From NCBI GenBank assembly GCA_050084515.1, contig CM114275.1, positions 21,948,001 through 22,012,000 on the forward strand: a stretch of 64,000 bases of DNA, read 5' to 3'. Of the stretch, positions 44,055 through 56,145 are shown one piece after another (positions within the stretch are counted from its first letter, which is position 1; every line of letters starts with the position of its first letter). The notes under the pieces are model-generated. The model did not search any database, was not told where the DNA came from, and saw only the letters and a list, made by a program, of their open reading frames with translations. The translations under genes were made by a program, and so were the position numbers. This stretch comes from Blasia pusilla. Lineage: Eukaryota > Marchantiophyta > Marchantiopsida > Blasiales.

Positions 44055-45386
44055 CTATAGCTGATGTATCTGAGGAGCCATCCTAGCCTCACGCCCGGCG
44101 TCTCCCTCGACGCATGTAGGTGGTGGGACTCTACCTCCTCCAGGGGCAGCTCCACCACCCTGTCGGGCAACTCCAGCCTCTCGTCCCCCAACGTGACCAC
44201 ATGGTGCACGATCTCTAGGCCTACGCGGATCGGCTACTCGCTCTGGTGCTCTGTCTCGCCCTTGGTTTGGACGTAACTCAAAATGTAAACTGAAACACCT
44301 GGCGCGTGTATGACCATACCTCTGACAATAGTCACACTGATAACCTCCTGGTGCAGCACCATCTCCTTCTCCATGCTGAGGCACATGTCCATGACCCTAA
44401 CGAGTGCAATCACGCTGAGGATGGGCTCCACCACATGACTAACAAATAATCGTAGGCGGCTGCTGCTGAGCTGCATATGAAGGCGCAGGTCTATGTGGCA
44501 CGGCCTCCCGATAACCTTCTTGAGCTTGTGGTGCCATAGTCGACCTATCTCGGGGTCCACGTTGCTGCACAGGTGGTGCAGATAATCGTGACTGCTCTCG
44601 CCCATAACCCATGGTGGCTACGCTCTCCTCCGCCATGTTGCGCTCAATGTTCTTAGCGGTCCTAAAAACATCTTTCAACGTAGGAGAGGTGTTCATAAGA
44701 AGCATCCCTTCTCGCACACGTGTCCGAAGGGTCTGATCCAGCATCGCGTACCATGATTGGATAGCCTGAGTCTCTGTCACCCCCTGAGTGACGTTGATCA
44801 TCCAATGCAAGTGAGTGTAAGCCTCATGCAAACTCTCACCTGGGCGCCTCCGGAAGTTGTGGATGCTCCGTAACTTCTCTGTCCGTACCCCTTGGTAGCT
44901 CGTCCTCAACATGAGACAAATCCGACTAGATGGTGCAACTGCTCCAATGCGAGTGATCCCTCCTAAAACATCACTAATGGAAGAGGAAGTAGCCTCTCCT
45001 AACTCCTCCTCCTCATCTAGGAATGGCTCCCTCCATGACACATAATGTGGGTCATAGTAGAGTCGCCATGCCTCAATCTCTTGGGTATATCTCTGGGAGA
45101 ACTCATGGTAATCGTCCATGGGCGCCCCCTCTAAATGCTGGAACATACCATTTCATGTTGAAAACGGTTTGAACTCTCTAGAGTTCCTAGCCCACTGTGA
45201 GTCACACCAACTCCTAAACTCCGCAATGAAGTCGTGTAGCTCTATAGTGCCTACAACACCCGAAAATCTACGCGGTCCTCTATCCCGGTCATCCATCTCG
45301 TACACCCAACTGATAGGACCACTCAATGCGTACGGTAGATCACTAACACACTCCTCTACATGCTCACTCTCATTTGAAGATGACAC
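44055..45386 (-). pseudogene. B2 gag
   Basis: The frames 45153-45386 and 44439-45146 form one capsid frame broken by a single TGA at about 45152, where B1 has Trp. Shared words are APMDDYHEF, EIEAWR, SYQGVRTEKLR and RRPGESLHEAY. The 44055-44384 frame has one clear zinc knuckle, CDYCQRYGHTRARC. The first knuckle is hidden by a frameshift near 44.41 kb. Confidence 0.8.
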
Positions 45387-45389
45387 AGA

Positions 45390-47076
45390 AGGAGATCGAG
45401 GTGGTCTCTCACGTGGAGACCCTTGAAACCTCGCACTCTCCGGGTAAACCCTCCAGAGCTACTCTCAGGTCCACTACCTCGCCTCTCAAAATCCCGAAAG
45501 GATGCCGTGATGGCCCTTGTGCCCCTCTCACACGATCACTCTCAATCTTGTGAGTAATCCCTCAATCACTCAAACTAAACATGCGGCACTCAATCTACAT
45601 TCTCTCACCAAGACGAGTGTTGTGCGGCAACAAGCAGCATGGTGCGGCAAATCAACCGATCTATTGTCTCATCGACAAACCATCCTCAACTCTGGACATC
45701 CCACACATATCTATATCCCCTAAACCCATACATCATCAATCCTACTAGCATCAGCATGAAACCCAATATCACAAATAACTTCCCAATATCCGGAAATCCC
45801 TCACACGTGCAGGGTAAGGTACCAAAATGGGCAACCTGACAATAATGTCGATGTCGCTCCTCGTCAACTGCAAATCTCGATCCCAACTTGGTCATGAAGA
45901 CAACTCCTCAAATTAGCAAGTCGTACTCCTCTCGTATTGACGCTGCTCAAACCTCCTCAATGTGCGGTGCAGGTCTAGCCGTCCGATGCGGCACTGGCGA
46001 CACGAAACGGCTACAAATGGCACGGCACTCGGCGACATACCCTCCTCAATCAATAATTCACATACTCTGCACCTTAGTGAAGGAGCGGCTCCGCGATCGA
46101 GACGATGCGCTGCGGCCAAATTCGGCACGACACGAAAATCGGTGGCGCGTTGTGGCTACGGGCGTCACGACACGGTACTCCATCATCGTTGAGCGGCTAC
46201 CAATCCCAACATAGCAACATGAAATGAAAACTCAAACACCATAATCCAAGGTCACCTGCCATCACTGGTTGATGACGAAACTACGATGACGGTGGCGGCC
46301 AAACCAAAGTACGTGGTGGAGGCGCAAGTCAGAGAATCAACGGTGGTCGTGGAAAACCCTCTACTTCGTAATGGCGACAATGGCAACCAAAGGGTGGACA
46401 ACAGACGAACGCGGCTCTAAGCAGTGCTAGCGGCGGCGGTGGACGGTGGACGGTGGACGGTTGACCATTGATGGTAATGGTTGACTGTTCACCATTGACA
46501 GTGACTATGATGGCGACGGCCACCGTCGGCGCGGTGGCTGGTTTAGGGTTTGAACAATTTAACCCTAAAAACGCCTAGCAATGGCAATTTTGCAAGATTG
46601 ACAATAACGTTTTGCTCGCAACTCCAAATTACGTATTGTCTTTTGCATAGCGTGCACAACTTCACGATCTACGACACCATCAAAAAATATTTGGAATCAA
46701 ACATTCAAATAAAAATTGACAGGGAGTGTCGTAAAGCCCAATGTCTCTTCCTCCTACACAAAATTTGGCAATGATTCCGTGCTGATTTCTCCCAACAAAA
46801 ATGTAAAACATGTGAGAACACAAATCAGCAAGCTATATGGTGCTCCCGAAAGCACCGGAATGGGGCAACCCGCCCCCATACTCAATCCCTATAAAAAATT
46901 GGCAGCGCATGTGCGCGCCACTCTTCTACACGAAAAATCGGCAAAGGAAACATCACAAGTAAGCTCCTCTTGCTCCGGTGAGCATTCCCATGAACCGCTG
47001 AACGGGGAATATGATCCCCAACCTGCAAAACCAGTGAGTGACCAGCGAGCTCCCCCATGAAGCTCTCTCACTCAGT
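45390..47076 (-). other. B2 untranslated leader
   Basis: About 1.7 kb without a recognised protein. It includes a GGTGGAC minisatellite (about 46438-46462) and a TTTAGGGTTT word. It does not align by eye with the B1 leader. Confidence 0.55.
46438..46462. repeat. GGTGGAC minisatellite, three units
   Basis: Three GGTGGAC units are followed by a related GGTTGAC. It lies in the B2 leader. Confidence 0.8.
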
Positions 47077-47089
47077 CATTCTCTCTTTG
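47077..47089 (-). other. B2 self-primer binding site
   Basis: The minus strand reads CAAAGAGAGAATG directly after Y. It pairs at 12 of 13 positions with the predicted RNA start at 47269-47256 (CATTCTCTGTTTG), and at 13 of 13 with the same place in the LTR remnants at 9730 and 36171. The predicted start is 29 nt after TATACC (47298). The sequence is unrelated to the B1 site, so pairing has been kept while bases changed. Confidence 0.72.
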
Positions 47090-47618
47090 TAAAATAAGAT
47101 CCAATCTTTCTCACAACACCATAGTTCTCACATATGTGCACTCTCACATGTCTCTCTCAATGTCAAACCAAACCCACTCTCCTAATGAGTGGCTTGGGTT
47201 ACACACATAAGGCAAGCAAGAACATAGCTCTGCCGCCTCATGCGAAGAGGTTCAACAAACAGAGAATGAACTCTCAAGCTCTCTCTCCTTGAGGTATACC
47301 CCTCCCCTCTCCCAAGCTCTCTCCGTAATAACCTATGCTCCCAAGTCACCTCCTTGGCTCTTGACATGATGTAGGACACTTACCAAAAATAAAAACTTGA
47401 TCATATTCTCAAAATGGTACTTACCTAAAATAGTAAGTTTCTCAATATGGCTCCAAATCAGCCAAAACAAAGGGGAAACCTCATTTGCTGAAGGGGACAC
47501 TTGCTCTCTCAGGTTTCCCGGGGCCTCAGCAGGACATCCTCGACCTATTGAGCATGTCCTCCACTACTCACGAATGCACTCTACTAGATCTCACCGATCT
47601 ATCCTAAAAGACGTGACA
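47090..47618 (-). repeat. B2 Y repeat, 5' copy (529 bp)
   Basis: It starts TGTCACGTCT on the minus strand next to the CATT duplication and ends CTTATTTTA at 47090, directly before the self-primer site. X does not follow. Confidence 0.88.
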
Positions 47619-47622
47619 CATT

Positions 47623-50600
47623 TTTCTCACATGAATTTTTTTTCTTAATTGGAATCTTTGGAATGTGTTTTGTACTTTTCTTACAAGAAAAAATGTTGGA
47701 AAAAAATTAAGTGAGTAGGAACATTGTAATAGGAGTAAACTTGCTTTTCCAAGATCCCCCCTATTTTTGGAGACTAAAATCTAACCTGAAAAATTCTAGG
47801 TGAGATAATTGCAAAGAGCTCAACAAGTAAAAACTTGTTAAGTCCTTCATGTGTGTGCAAGAACTCATGAGCTGAATATATATATTGCTCGTGCAAGGAA
47901 TAAGATGCCGTACCAATTTTCTAAAAGAAAAAATCCTATTTTTAAACAAAAAATGTTAATCCCCCTCAACCAAAAGTAAACTACAAACTAGTATCATGTA
48001 CGTACCATTCATTTATTTAGTGTGATCTTCTTTACTCTATAATATATTTTTTTCTTGAAATAAGCTACAAAATGAAACTAAAAGTCTACATGTGCTACTC
48101 ACTTATTATCTAGTAGTAAGGTGTTTGTGCTATGGACAACCGAATAAATTTATGTTTTACAGGCTTTTAGTACAATTAGTATGAGCACACGTGCAATGTT
48201 CTAGCACAAGTATGTACTTTCCATGTTTTTCCACTTTACAACGCCATTAAATAAGACCTTAGGTCCATGTAAATTTTCTGACAGAATCTCCATCACATCT
48301 CTCGGACGTTATGATGTCTCTAAACTCTACTCTTTGAATTTTCTATTCGGGACGTGTATGCCGGTTTTGAAGCTCAAATGTCAATATAAATTTACATGGA
48401 TGCTAGGGGAGGTAAAATCTTCCGGAAACAAACCTTCACGTACATATATAATCCACTCTGATCTTAATAACAAGTATGAACTTACTATTTTCAGAAGACT
48501 TTGAAAAAAGGATTTCACTTTTATAGAAAAAAAAAACCCACTCTCCTCATATTATAATAAAAAATTTCAAAGACAGATTTTTTGAAATGGATCACCATGT
48601 ACTTTTTGGAAAATACTTTTGGAAACATCAGATTAGCATCCTCCATATTTAAGTAAAAACCTTCTACTTAAATATTCAAAATGTTCGGAGGAAGGCCTTA
48701 TGAAGGTCTTGTTTTTCCAACCTTGGGCATGTGAATTATGAATCTGGTGAGCCAATAGTAAGATCGTGCAATAATGTATGAGTTCCTTTTGTCACCGATA
48801 CAATCCAACAAACAGCTGTGATTTGACAGCCGCATGCCCTGCATCTGTATTCAGAAATGATTTCAGCGGTTGACTGGAATAGATCTTTGGAAGACGAGGA
48901 TTCGGCCGCGAGAATGAGACGAGTATTGTTCAAAGCGCGAAAGGCAGAAAGGGACTAAAGGATAGAGGAAAATATTCTGCGGAGGAATCCGACCTCTGTA
49001 TGAGTTAGATCTTGTCATACATAGCCTTCAGAGTCGAAACGGCTGTCCTCGGATTGTTGAGACAAGTGTTTGAGACAATTCTAAAGATATGATTTACGAA
49101 AGCTACTACGTCAGAGGGAGTTCGCAGAATAGATGCGGCGAGTCATATAACAATATGTTCGATTACTAATTGTGGCCAGCAGTTTCATAAAGAATCACGA
49201 ATCTACTCATCCGATCTTTACAGGTTACAAAGATGTCCGTCTCGACTTCTCCTTCTCGGTCCCACACGTGTATAGACCTTTCAGTTGAGTGTGGACGCCA
49301 AAAAGAACTCACAAAGATGCACTTCGAAAGATGCACTTCGACGCCAAAAAGCGGCCCAATAGAACAGATAAACTGCAATGACACGCGTCGCGCTAGACAG
49401 GCAGAACACCGCCTAGTTTTCTGACTTAAGAATAACTCGCTGAGGCTGAAAACACGAGCATGCTTCGTGATACTCATCATGTTCACTGCCTAGGAGAACC
49501 GAGGCAGAACTTGCTCGCGCGGAAAGCTGTGGAAAGGGAATCTTTCTCCACGGTTTCTGTGTCCAGGATAATGGCACTCAAGATTAGGTGTTGATCGACC
49601 CAGTAGTTAATCTTCGTCTCACTCAGCAAGAAAGATCTAGAACGTTCTTGAGTGGTATGTCGAGAAGATTGAGATTGAGGTCATTGTGCCGTAATGGTGG
49701 GGAATTTCTTAATGCGAGAAACTCGCAAAAACTAGGAAGAATGTCAAACAAATATTTTGGCTGCCAAAACCATAAGCAGGATTCGGCAATCTCTTCTTGA
49801 GAAACAACTTTTTCGTCGGCTGCAAAGGGGAAAGGAGCAGTAATTTTACGTGGCGCAGTACAGTTCCATATGTAACTATGATCTCCCTCTGCGCAACCCT
49901 GGTAGCATCAAAAGTCCCCAGGAGGCATTTCCGATCCGCCGCAAGTTTCTTGTATGTCTATGTAAAGGTCCGGGCAGCGGACAGTGACACGATCAATGAG
50001 GTATGCTCACTCTAGGTAGACAATTCCCTACAGTTGTGGATATCAAGGGACGATCATCTGGAAAAGTCGATCAACTGTTACTTAGAAAGACTATGAGGAT
50101 GATCAGTGAAGTCCGTACGTATATGAGTTGCGACTAGATGCCAAGCCAGAGTGCAATTCCCCGTGAAGAACGATTATGAAAATAGATGATTGTTTTGTTG
50201 GGACGCCTAGTGAGGATTATCAAAATCCTAGTCCTAACCACAGCATTTCGCTCGACCAGCCTTCCTGGTGTGAGAAGTCTTCATTCACATGGAGTCTTAC
50301 CCGATCTGACTATTCTGACATCCATTTCAAGTGTCAAAATTTTGGCCAACTGCCGACTTTTGACGACCATACATCAAGTATTAATTGTCTATAAGAAATC
50401 CTTGCAGACTGCTGAACATAGGAAGTTATTTTTATCTATTGGAGGAAGCTTCCCTGAAGAATCTACATCAAAGGCTAACAAGGGTAGTTCTTTGAGTCCG
50501 ATAGCAACTCGAGCATGGACAGATAGAAGTATGTGGACAGGTATAGCAGTCCAGTGTTTAGAATGCGAAAACCAACACATAACCACAGAGATACAAGACT

Positions 50601-52961
50601 TCATAGAACGTGCAAGTACTAAATATTAAGGTACAGTTGAAAGTGGATTTATCCTTCCTAGTCTAGTCTACATGCTTTCAATGGGCGGAGGGATGAAATT
50701 ACTTGGAGGCAGGAACGTCCAAAATCTTACGGTGTGGCTGCCATTGTGGCGACTTCTCTCTACATGGAGAACGCTGTTTGACCACATCATGTCAATGAGT
50801 GACACGATGACAAGGAAAGGAGGTGAGCTACCAGGCACAGAGTGTGCAACTAACACAGCAAGGTGAATTAATTGGCTGGAGATCGTGATGAGCTTCACAA
50901 TACAAGACAGGAACATGATGAATTGACCCTCATTGAAACAGTTCACCTCTATATTGCAACCTTATAAGTAAAGGTATTCAGGCAACTGGTGCCAAGCTCC
51001 CTTTGACCTATCATATGAACCCACTTCCTGCCTTTTGTCACATAACTTTGCAGGTTTGAATTCTGACTTGGATGGATCCGCTAAGAAAAATACTTTTCAT
51101 CCCTCCTCTGGCAGGCGTCATGCCATGTATCTCTTGTGCCTTATTACCGAACTCTCTTCTTTCTCTAATTCACAGGGTTTGCTTCTCCACTCAACGTCAC
51201 TGCTGTCATCTCGCAGATGCACTTGCCCTTGAGTATTGAATTCACATACTCACCAATTCCGCCTGGAATTCGAAGTTCAGGATAGTGGGTGTGAAGGCGG
51301 GCATGAGGTATTAGGGACGATTCAGCAAGCCCATGGTTGTGTTGCTATATGGCCTGACCTCTACAAGCTCCTTCATTTCGTTGGGGTTACACAATTTTGA
51401 ACATTACACTCCCTCTTCCTCTCAGCCACCTCTCCTAGTGAAACCTTAGGGAGAATTACAACTGCGACCTTGTTCAGTATTTCCATTCCCTTCGAACCAA
51501 ACTAGAAGCCTTTCATTTCTAGCAGACCTCTGTTTCTGCTGCACACAGAGATAAATACTTAAACTTTCGCAGCCTCGAATACAGTTTCACAGGATGGTAG
51601 ATGGCACAACTTCCATCCCTACCACATTTTTTCCAGCCCAAATCTAGCATGGGTTTTAGACTCCCCCTATTTCCCCTTGAAATCTTAGTCAACATCACAA
51701 CATACAAACGCAACGTGACAAATCTTCTTTCTATTGATAGACCTTTGCCTGCACCTTCTTCTGCGTAGATTCATGATGGGAGTAAAATCAGTCCAATTCC
51801 AGAAGTAAAGATCTCGACAGCGCGTTGAGGGGTTTCCATAGCACTAAGCAAAAACCTCGTCGTAAAATGTTGGAGACTGATGTTGCTCTGCTGATCAAAG
51901 GCATCTCACATCTAGATCCATGCATAAGATCTGTAGGTGCACCTCTCATGTCAGTGAAAGCCTTGTTGGCCACTCCCTTGGAGCCAAGTTCATGACATCC
52001 CTGTCTAACCCTAGCAGGGAAGGATGATTCGAAGGCTGTGGAGAAAAGTTGCCTAAATTCAAGTCGGAAGATCCAGTCAACTCCCTCCTCACATTCTCTA
52101 CATGCTACTTCACCTCCTTTTCGAGTGCATGTCACTCCTCATCCAACTATGGTTTCAACTCCAATATTCTTCCTTCTCCATCATAACTTCAGTGCTCCAC
52201 CACAGAGTGAGCTATGCAGTAAGACATATAACTCATGAGATTTCGTCTGATTTCTCGGGTCAGTCATTAATTGACTTAGAGTCCTACCCCAGTATTTCCT
52301 TGTCAACGTCCGTGTAGAACAGTCCTTCAGATTGCCAAGAGAGCGTGGTTCTCTCGTCCTGCATAGCCTAAAGCGCATTGACATTTCATCAAGTTCTCAT
52401 TCATCGCAGGCGTTGAATGAGTTTGAAAGCTCTAAACTTTAACTTCGGCTGAGTCAACACTATCAAGCCCACTTGCATAATGCTATGGCTATTACAAATG
52501 AAATGGTGAGAATATCGAGTTGTAATAGCGCTCCGTCACACATCTAATTCTCCAGTTTGATCCATCGATAAAGAGAAACCTTCAAATTCAAAAAAGAAAT
52601 CTTCATTGGGCCTACCACTCGAAGATCCGAGGAGGAATGGGGAAATAAAAAACCAATTGAAGAAGGAAATACTCTGCGATGTCACCAGTACCCTTCTTCC
52701 CATCTAAAAAGCATCAATAGACTACAAAGTCACGTCAAGATACACATCGAACTCTCCACCAGTTAGATGGTAAACGACATACTTTGTCTTGTCATTGTGT
52801 CTCGTTCGATTTAAGAATTATAGACTTCATCATTATTCGTTCTTCTCAGGTATCATTAACGTTAAGGAGGCAGTCGGAGATGGTGTTCAACTATTCTGTC
52901 ACAAAATGCAGAGAAAACACGGCGAACATTACCTGGTACAGAGTTGGGGCAAAATCGACTT
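47623..52961. other. Unassigned low-copy DNA
   Basis: After an AT-rich part to about 48.7 kb the composition becomes more balanced. I find no transposon protein, and no open frame has a recognised motif (the longest are 50186-50629 plus, 51788-52135 minus and 49166-49486 minus). A minus frame at 48736-48933 has YRCRACGC, a possible metal-binding fragment that I cannot place. Introns of an unrecognised gene are possible. The rightmost part should include the 3' UTR of the minus-strand zinc-finger gene. Confidence 0.4.
49313..49341. repeat. Short tandem duplication
   Basis: AAAGATGCACTTCG occurs twice in direct succession. Confidence 0.85.
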
Positions 52962-54097
52962 TTACAGCCGCGTGGAGTAACCAGATCCTTTGCAATTCTT
53001 GCACATAATCAATCCTGCATGTGGAAGAGACAGTGACCGAATGTGGGCAAGAAAACTAGTCAATCGTCGTGTAGAGAGCGGCTCGCGCCGGCTTATAGAT
53101 ATCACTAATTACTTCCCAATCACTTCCTGTTACCCTTCATTGTTCAAAATTTAACCCTGAAACAAGTGAATGTCAACGGATTTCAGAGAGAATTGCTGAT
53201 CGCCTATAGCAGATTGATTGCATTCCGCTAAAACTCGGCTGCCAACACTACTAATACTCTTAATTCTAGCCTCGGGTATCAAAGGAAGGTTAAGTGTTGA
53301 TCACCTGCTCCTTTGCAGACCCGGCAATCGCAGAGCCCCTTTTCGTTCCTCATTTTGCCGTCAGTACAGAACACACACTTTGTGCCCCCTGAGAGGAAAA
53401 AAACCGGCTTTACGTCAGTATGTGACACTGCCAATGACTGCGACTGTAGAGCCACAATTGGCCCGGTCAATCCAAACAGATAGCAGACAGTGCATAGAGT
53501 TCCTCACCATTTCCTCCACACCTCTCACACAGCACGGGATCACCCTGCAGCAAGCAATAAATGCTGAGTTTCTTTCGACGTTGTCGCGCAGTTCTAAACC
53601 TTTACTTCTACTATTTCTTTGTCATTAGATAAATCCTCAGTCGATATGCAACATCCATCTCTCTTTTCTCTCTTCTCTCTTCTCTCTCTCTCCCCAGTAC
53701 CGTCCAACCAGGGCGCGGGGTCTATGGTCGCAAGGCTACGACAGGCACTACATAATGATTACACACACACACTCTCTCTCTCTCTCTCTCTCTCCACAAC
53801 GTTAACCCAAAATATCCACCAACAATCCTATGAGGTCACGAGAGAGAAGCGGACCTTCAGTCCAAAGTAGAGAGAGATGGTAGTCGCAGTGAGAACGCCA
53901 GCCGTGAGAAGGATAGTCTGGAAACCGGAGGGATCCATTTCTGCTAACACGAGACTTCCACTCGCGGCCTCAAGTATACTAGCTCTGCATCCCACCCGCC
54001 TTGCTGTTCGTCTGCCACACATGAGCATTGTGGGCGATGGTGCAGCAGACCGTTGACGCCATGGAATTGTCAAGCTTGGCAATCCCAAGCACCCCAT
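52962..54097 (-). CDS. Plastid-type DnaJ cysteine-rich (CXXCXGXG) zinc-finger protein, four exons
   Basis: CDS exons on the minus strand are 53855-54097, 53508-53544, 53305-53388 and 52962-53014, giving 138 codons plus TAA in one frame. Introns are 53545-53854, 53389-53507 and 53015-53304, all GT-AG. The donor of intron 1 (GTCCGC) is weak. Exon 1 (81 codons) looks like a chloroplast transit peptide rich in Ser, Arg and Ala, followed by a membrane-like segment ([20 protein letters not shown]). Exons 2-4 encode four cysteine repeats: [24 protein letters not shown] and CKNCKGSG, ending GYSTRL. This is the plant family of small BSD2-like DnaJ-type zinc-finger proteins without a J domain, thought to act as chaperones or thiol-dependent helpers in plastids. 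The start at 54097 is the first ATG in the open frame. There are no stops or frame errors, so the gene looks intact. Confidence 0.9.
53630..53760 (+). mobile_element. Retroposon tail inserted in intron 1 of the zinc-finger gene
   Basis: CCGTCCAACCAGGGCGCGG, GGTCTATGGTCGCAAGGCT and ACAGGCACTA occur in the same order as at the LINE 3' end at 10.74-10.79 kb. A CT-rich tract precedes it, as at 10.70 kb. No reverse transcriptase is present. It may be a very short LINE copy or a SINE that borrows the LINE tail. Confidence 0.65.
53761..53796. repeat. (AC)n(TC)n microsatellite
   Basis: An AC run followed by a TC run, directly after the retroposon tail in the same intron. Confidence 0.9.
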
Positions 54098-56145
54098 CAC
54101 TGCTCGCCCTTCTGCACAACCCAGATCTCCTCGTGATTGATTGATCGACAATGGCACAGGACGAATCCCTCCGCTGCTCGCTCGACAAACAGGCTATGGA
54201 GAAACGATCCCCCGACCTCTGGCCCCGCTGGTGAGAGTACCATCATGTGATGCTGCTTCCTGTCCGGAAAGAGAAAGAGATAAGATTCGAACGTTCCTGC
54301 CTTCCTAGCTATGAACCAGGAGCACACACACCGACCCACATTCTCATGGGCCTGGCCATGTCTTCTATATCCTGCTATTCCTTTCTCCTGGCTTTTCGCT
54401 GCTGTACCGTGTTCGCTTTCATCCTGATCAGAAGCGTGGTTCAGCTCGAAAGCAGAGAACCGCGGAGGAGGAGAGACATCGAAGTTAAAGTTTAAGTGAC
54501 TAAACTGAGTTACCTCCTTATCTTACGGATGGCTGATGTGGCCATCATTTTGTGGTACCGAGTGGGCCCTTTGTTGTCGAGGAAATGAAAATGTTGGAGG
54601 TTGGTGAGAGCTCGATTTCTACTTTCCACTTCGAAGCGAAAGACCATTTGTTTTTGTGGCGGTGCATGGGAAATTCTCTCCGATTCTTTCATCAACTATC
54701 TAGTCTATGTGGATATGCGAATACCATTGCTATCATCAAGTATGCGGCCCCCGGCACAGGTGGCTTAAAATGTTGCAGTGAACCACGCCGTGTGGAATAT
54801 AAGATAAGTGAGGAAAAATCTGGGAAAAACTCCACTTTCTTTAGAAGCGGTAAGAAATCCCGAAAACAAATCTCAGTTTACTGTAGTTGCTTAGTAGGAA
54901 CGGAAATTTGCACGAAGGTGCTCATGAAAGTCCCTGAACTCGAGGTAGTGGTGGAGGGTATTAACGCATGAACTTCATGGTATTTGTTGGTAGACTTCTA
55001 TTTTCTGCAATGTCATTTACTGCGAGGACTAGAAGGATGAGGTTACGAACTGGTAAAAAATGTAGCAAGCCAGTTTGCTGTAGGTGAGCTGCCTCCGAAC
55101 AGCAGCGATATGTCAGATTACATCTATTGTCTTCGGAGAACTATTAGCAAGATGCCGAAAGAGGAACGATTAAAGACCAGCTGAAACGACGTTATTAGGC
55201 AATAGTCGGTGGTGAAATGCATGGGTGGCGTTTCCCACCATATAAAGGTTGTGTAATGTGAAAAGGATGCAATTTGTCGCCGGGGGTGTTGAGTGGATAG
55301 CCAGAAATGAAAATGCTTGAGAATAACAACACATCAGAGAAATGCATACAATATGAAGGAGCTTGCTGTAACGTACCATATCAGCATCATTTCCAAATTA
55401 TGAAAGCATAATGTGATGCAAAAATTAAAGATGAAGTATGTATTTTTGAGCTCGAAGAAATCTGAATGGAGCATCTCAATCACGATTTCGGTTTTCTTTG
55501 GTTCAATCATTGTTAATCAATAGCGTGAAGCACAAGTTGCCAAAAAAAGCTGGTCATTGCAAAATGTCATCGTGCTTGCCGATGGTGAAAGTGGCAAACA
55601 AAACTAGAGCAACTGGCGAAAACTATACTTAAGCACAGAGGTAGAATACACGGCAAACACATTGTAAATACCTATAATATGATGTGTTTCAGATACGTGT
55701 GGTATTATCTGAGCAGGAAAAAAAAGACATGGTGTATCACAAATGCCATGACTAGTTGTATGAGCCTAAAACAATGTATGTCGGTCTCCCATACTTTGTT
55801 GTTTCATCTTTGTGCTAAGCAAACGGCGCATCCTTTGTTGCTTGGTACCACTAGGAAGCCTATCTAAAATAGGAGTACGGTAGTAGCTATAATCTATTGG
55901 TATGCGAGATGAAGCCATGTCATGCAACAAGGGACAACAACACAAAGATAGATAGATAGATTTAAAATTAGTGTTATTGGTTTAAGGTACTGAAATGTGC
56001 ACTATCTAGAACTCTAGATAGTTGGGGGCGATACTAGAATAGTGATTAGACAAAAAAGATACCCTATGATAACCTGTAAATTTCAATAGTAGACAATCAA
56101 AGTGTAGACATCACGAGGAGCAATACAACCCAAAAGTGCACCACC
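54098..56145. other. 5' flank of the zinc-finger gene and unassigned DNA
   Basis: The first few hundred bases should hold the promoter and 5' UTR of the minus-strand gene. The plus frame 54552-54971 (139 codons) has no recognised motif. GATA repeats occur at about 55948-55960. The stretch ends at the start of A1. Confidence 0.4.

Larger units (their letters stand above)
37815..47618 (-). mobile_element. Complete Ty3/gypsy insertion B2, older copy of the methyltransferase/PHD family
   Basis: It has the same design as B1, with a 4-bp target duplication CATT (37811-37814 and 47619-47622) and TG...CA ends. On the minus strand the order is Y (47618-47090), self-primer site, leader, gag, protease remnant, methyltransferase, reverse transcriptase, RNase H, integrase, PHD finger, polypurine tract, inner X, two bases, Y, outer X. 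Its repeats are well diverged (about 12 differences between the two 127-bp X copies), so it is much older than B1. Y and X differ greatly in sequence from B1 except near the ends, so B1 and B2 are separate subfamilies. Confidence 0.9.

Noticed and set aside
17787-47618. Family B as a DIRS/PAT/Ngaro (tyrosine-recombinase) element because of the split direct repeats
   Set aside because: The coding order is plain Ty3/gypsy with a DDE integrase (D, D, E visible in B1) and there are target duplications. No tyrosine recombinase motif was seen.
48736-48933. Minus frame with YRCRACGC as a zinc-finger gene exon
   Set aside because: Only one Cys pair is visible, no family could be named, and no flanking exons with matching frame were found.
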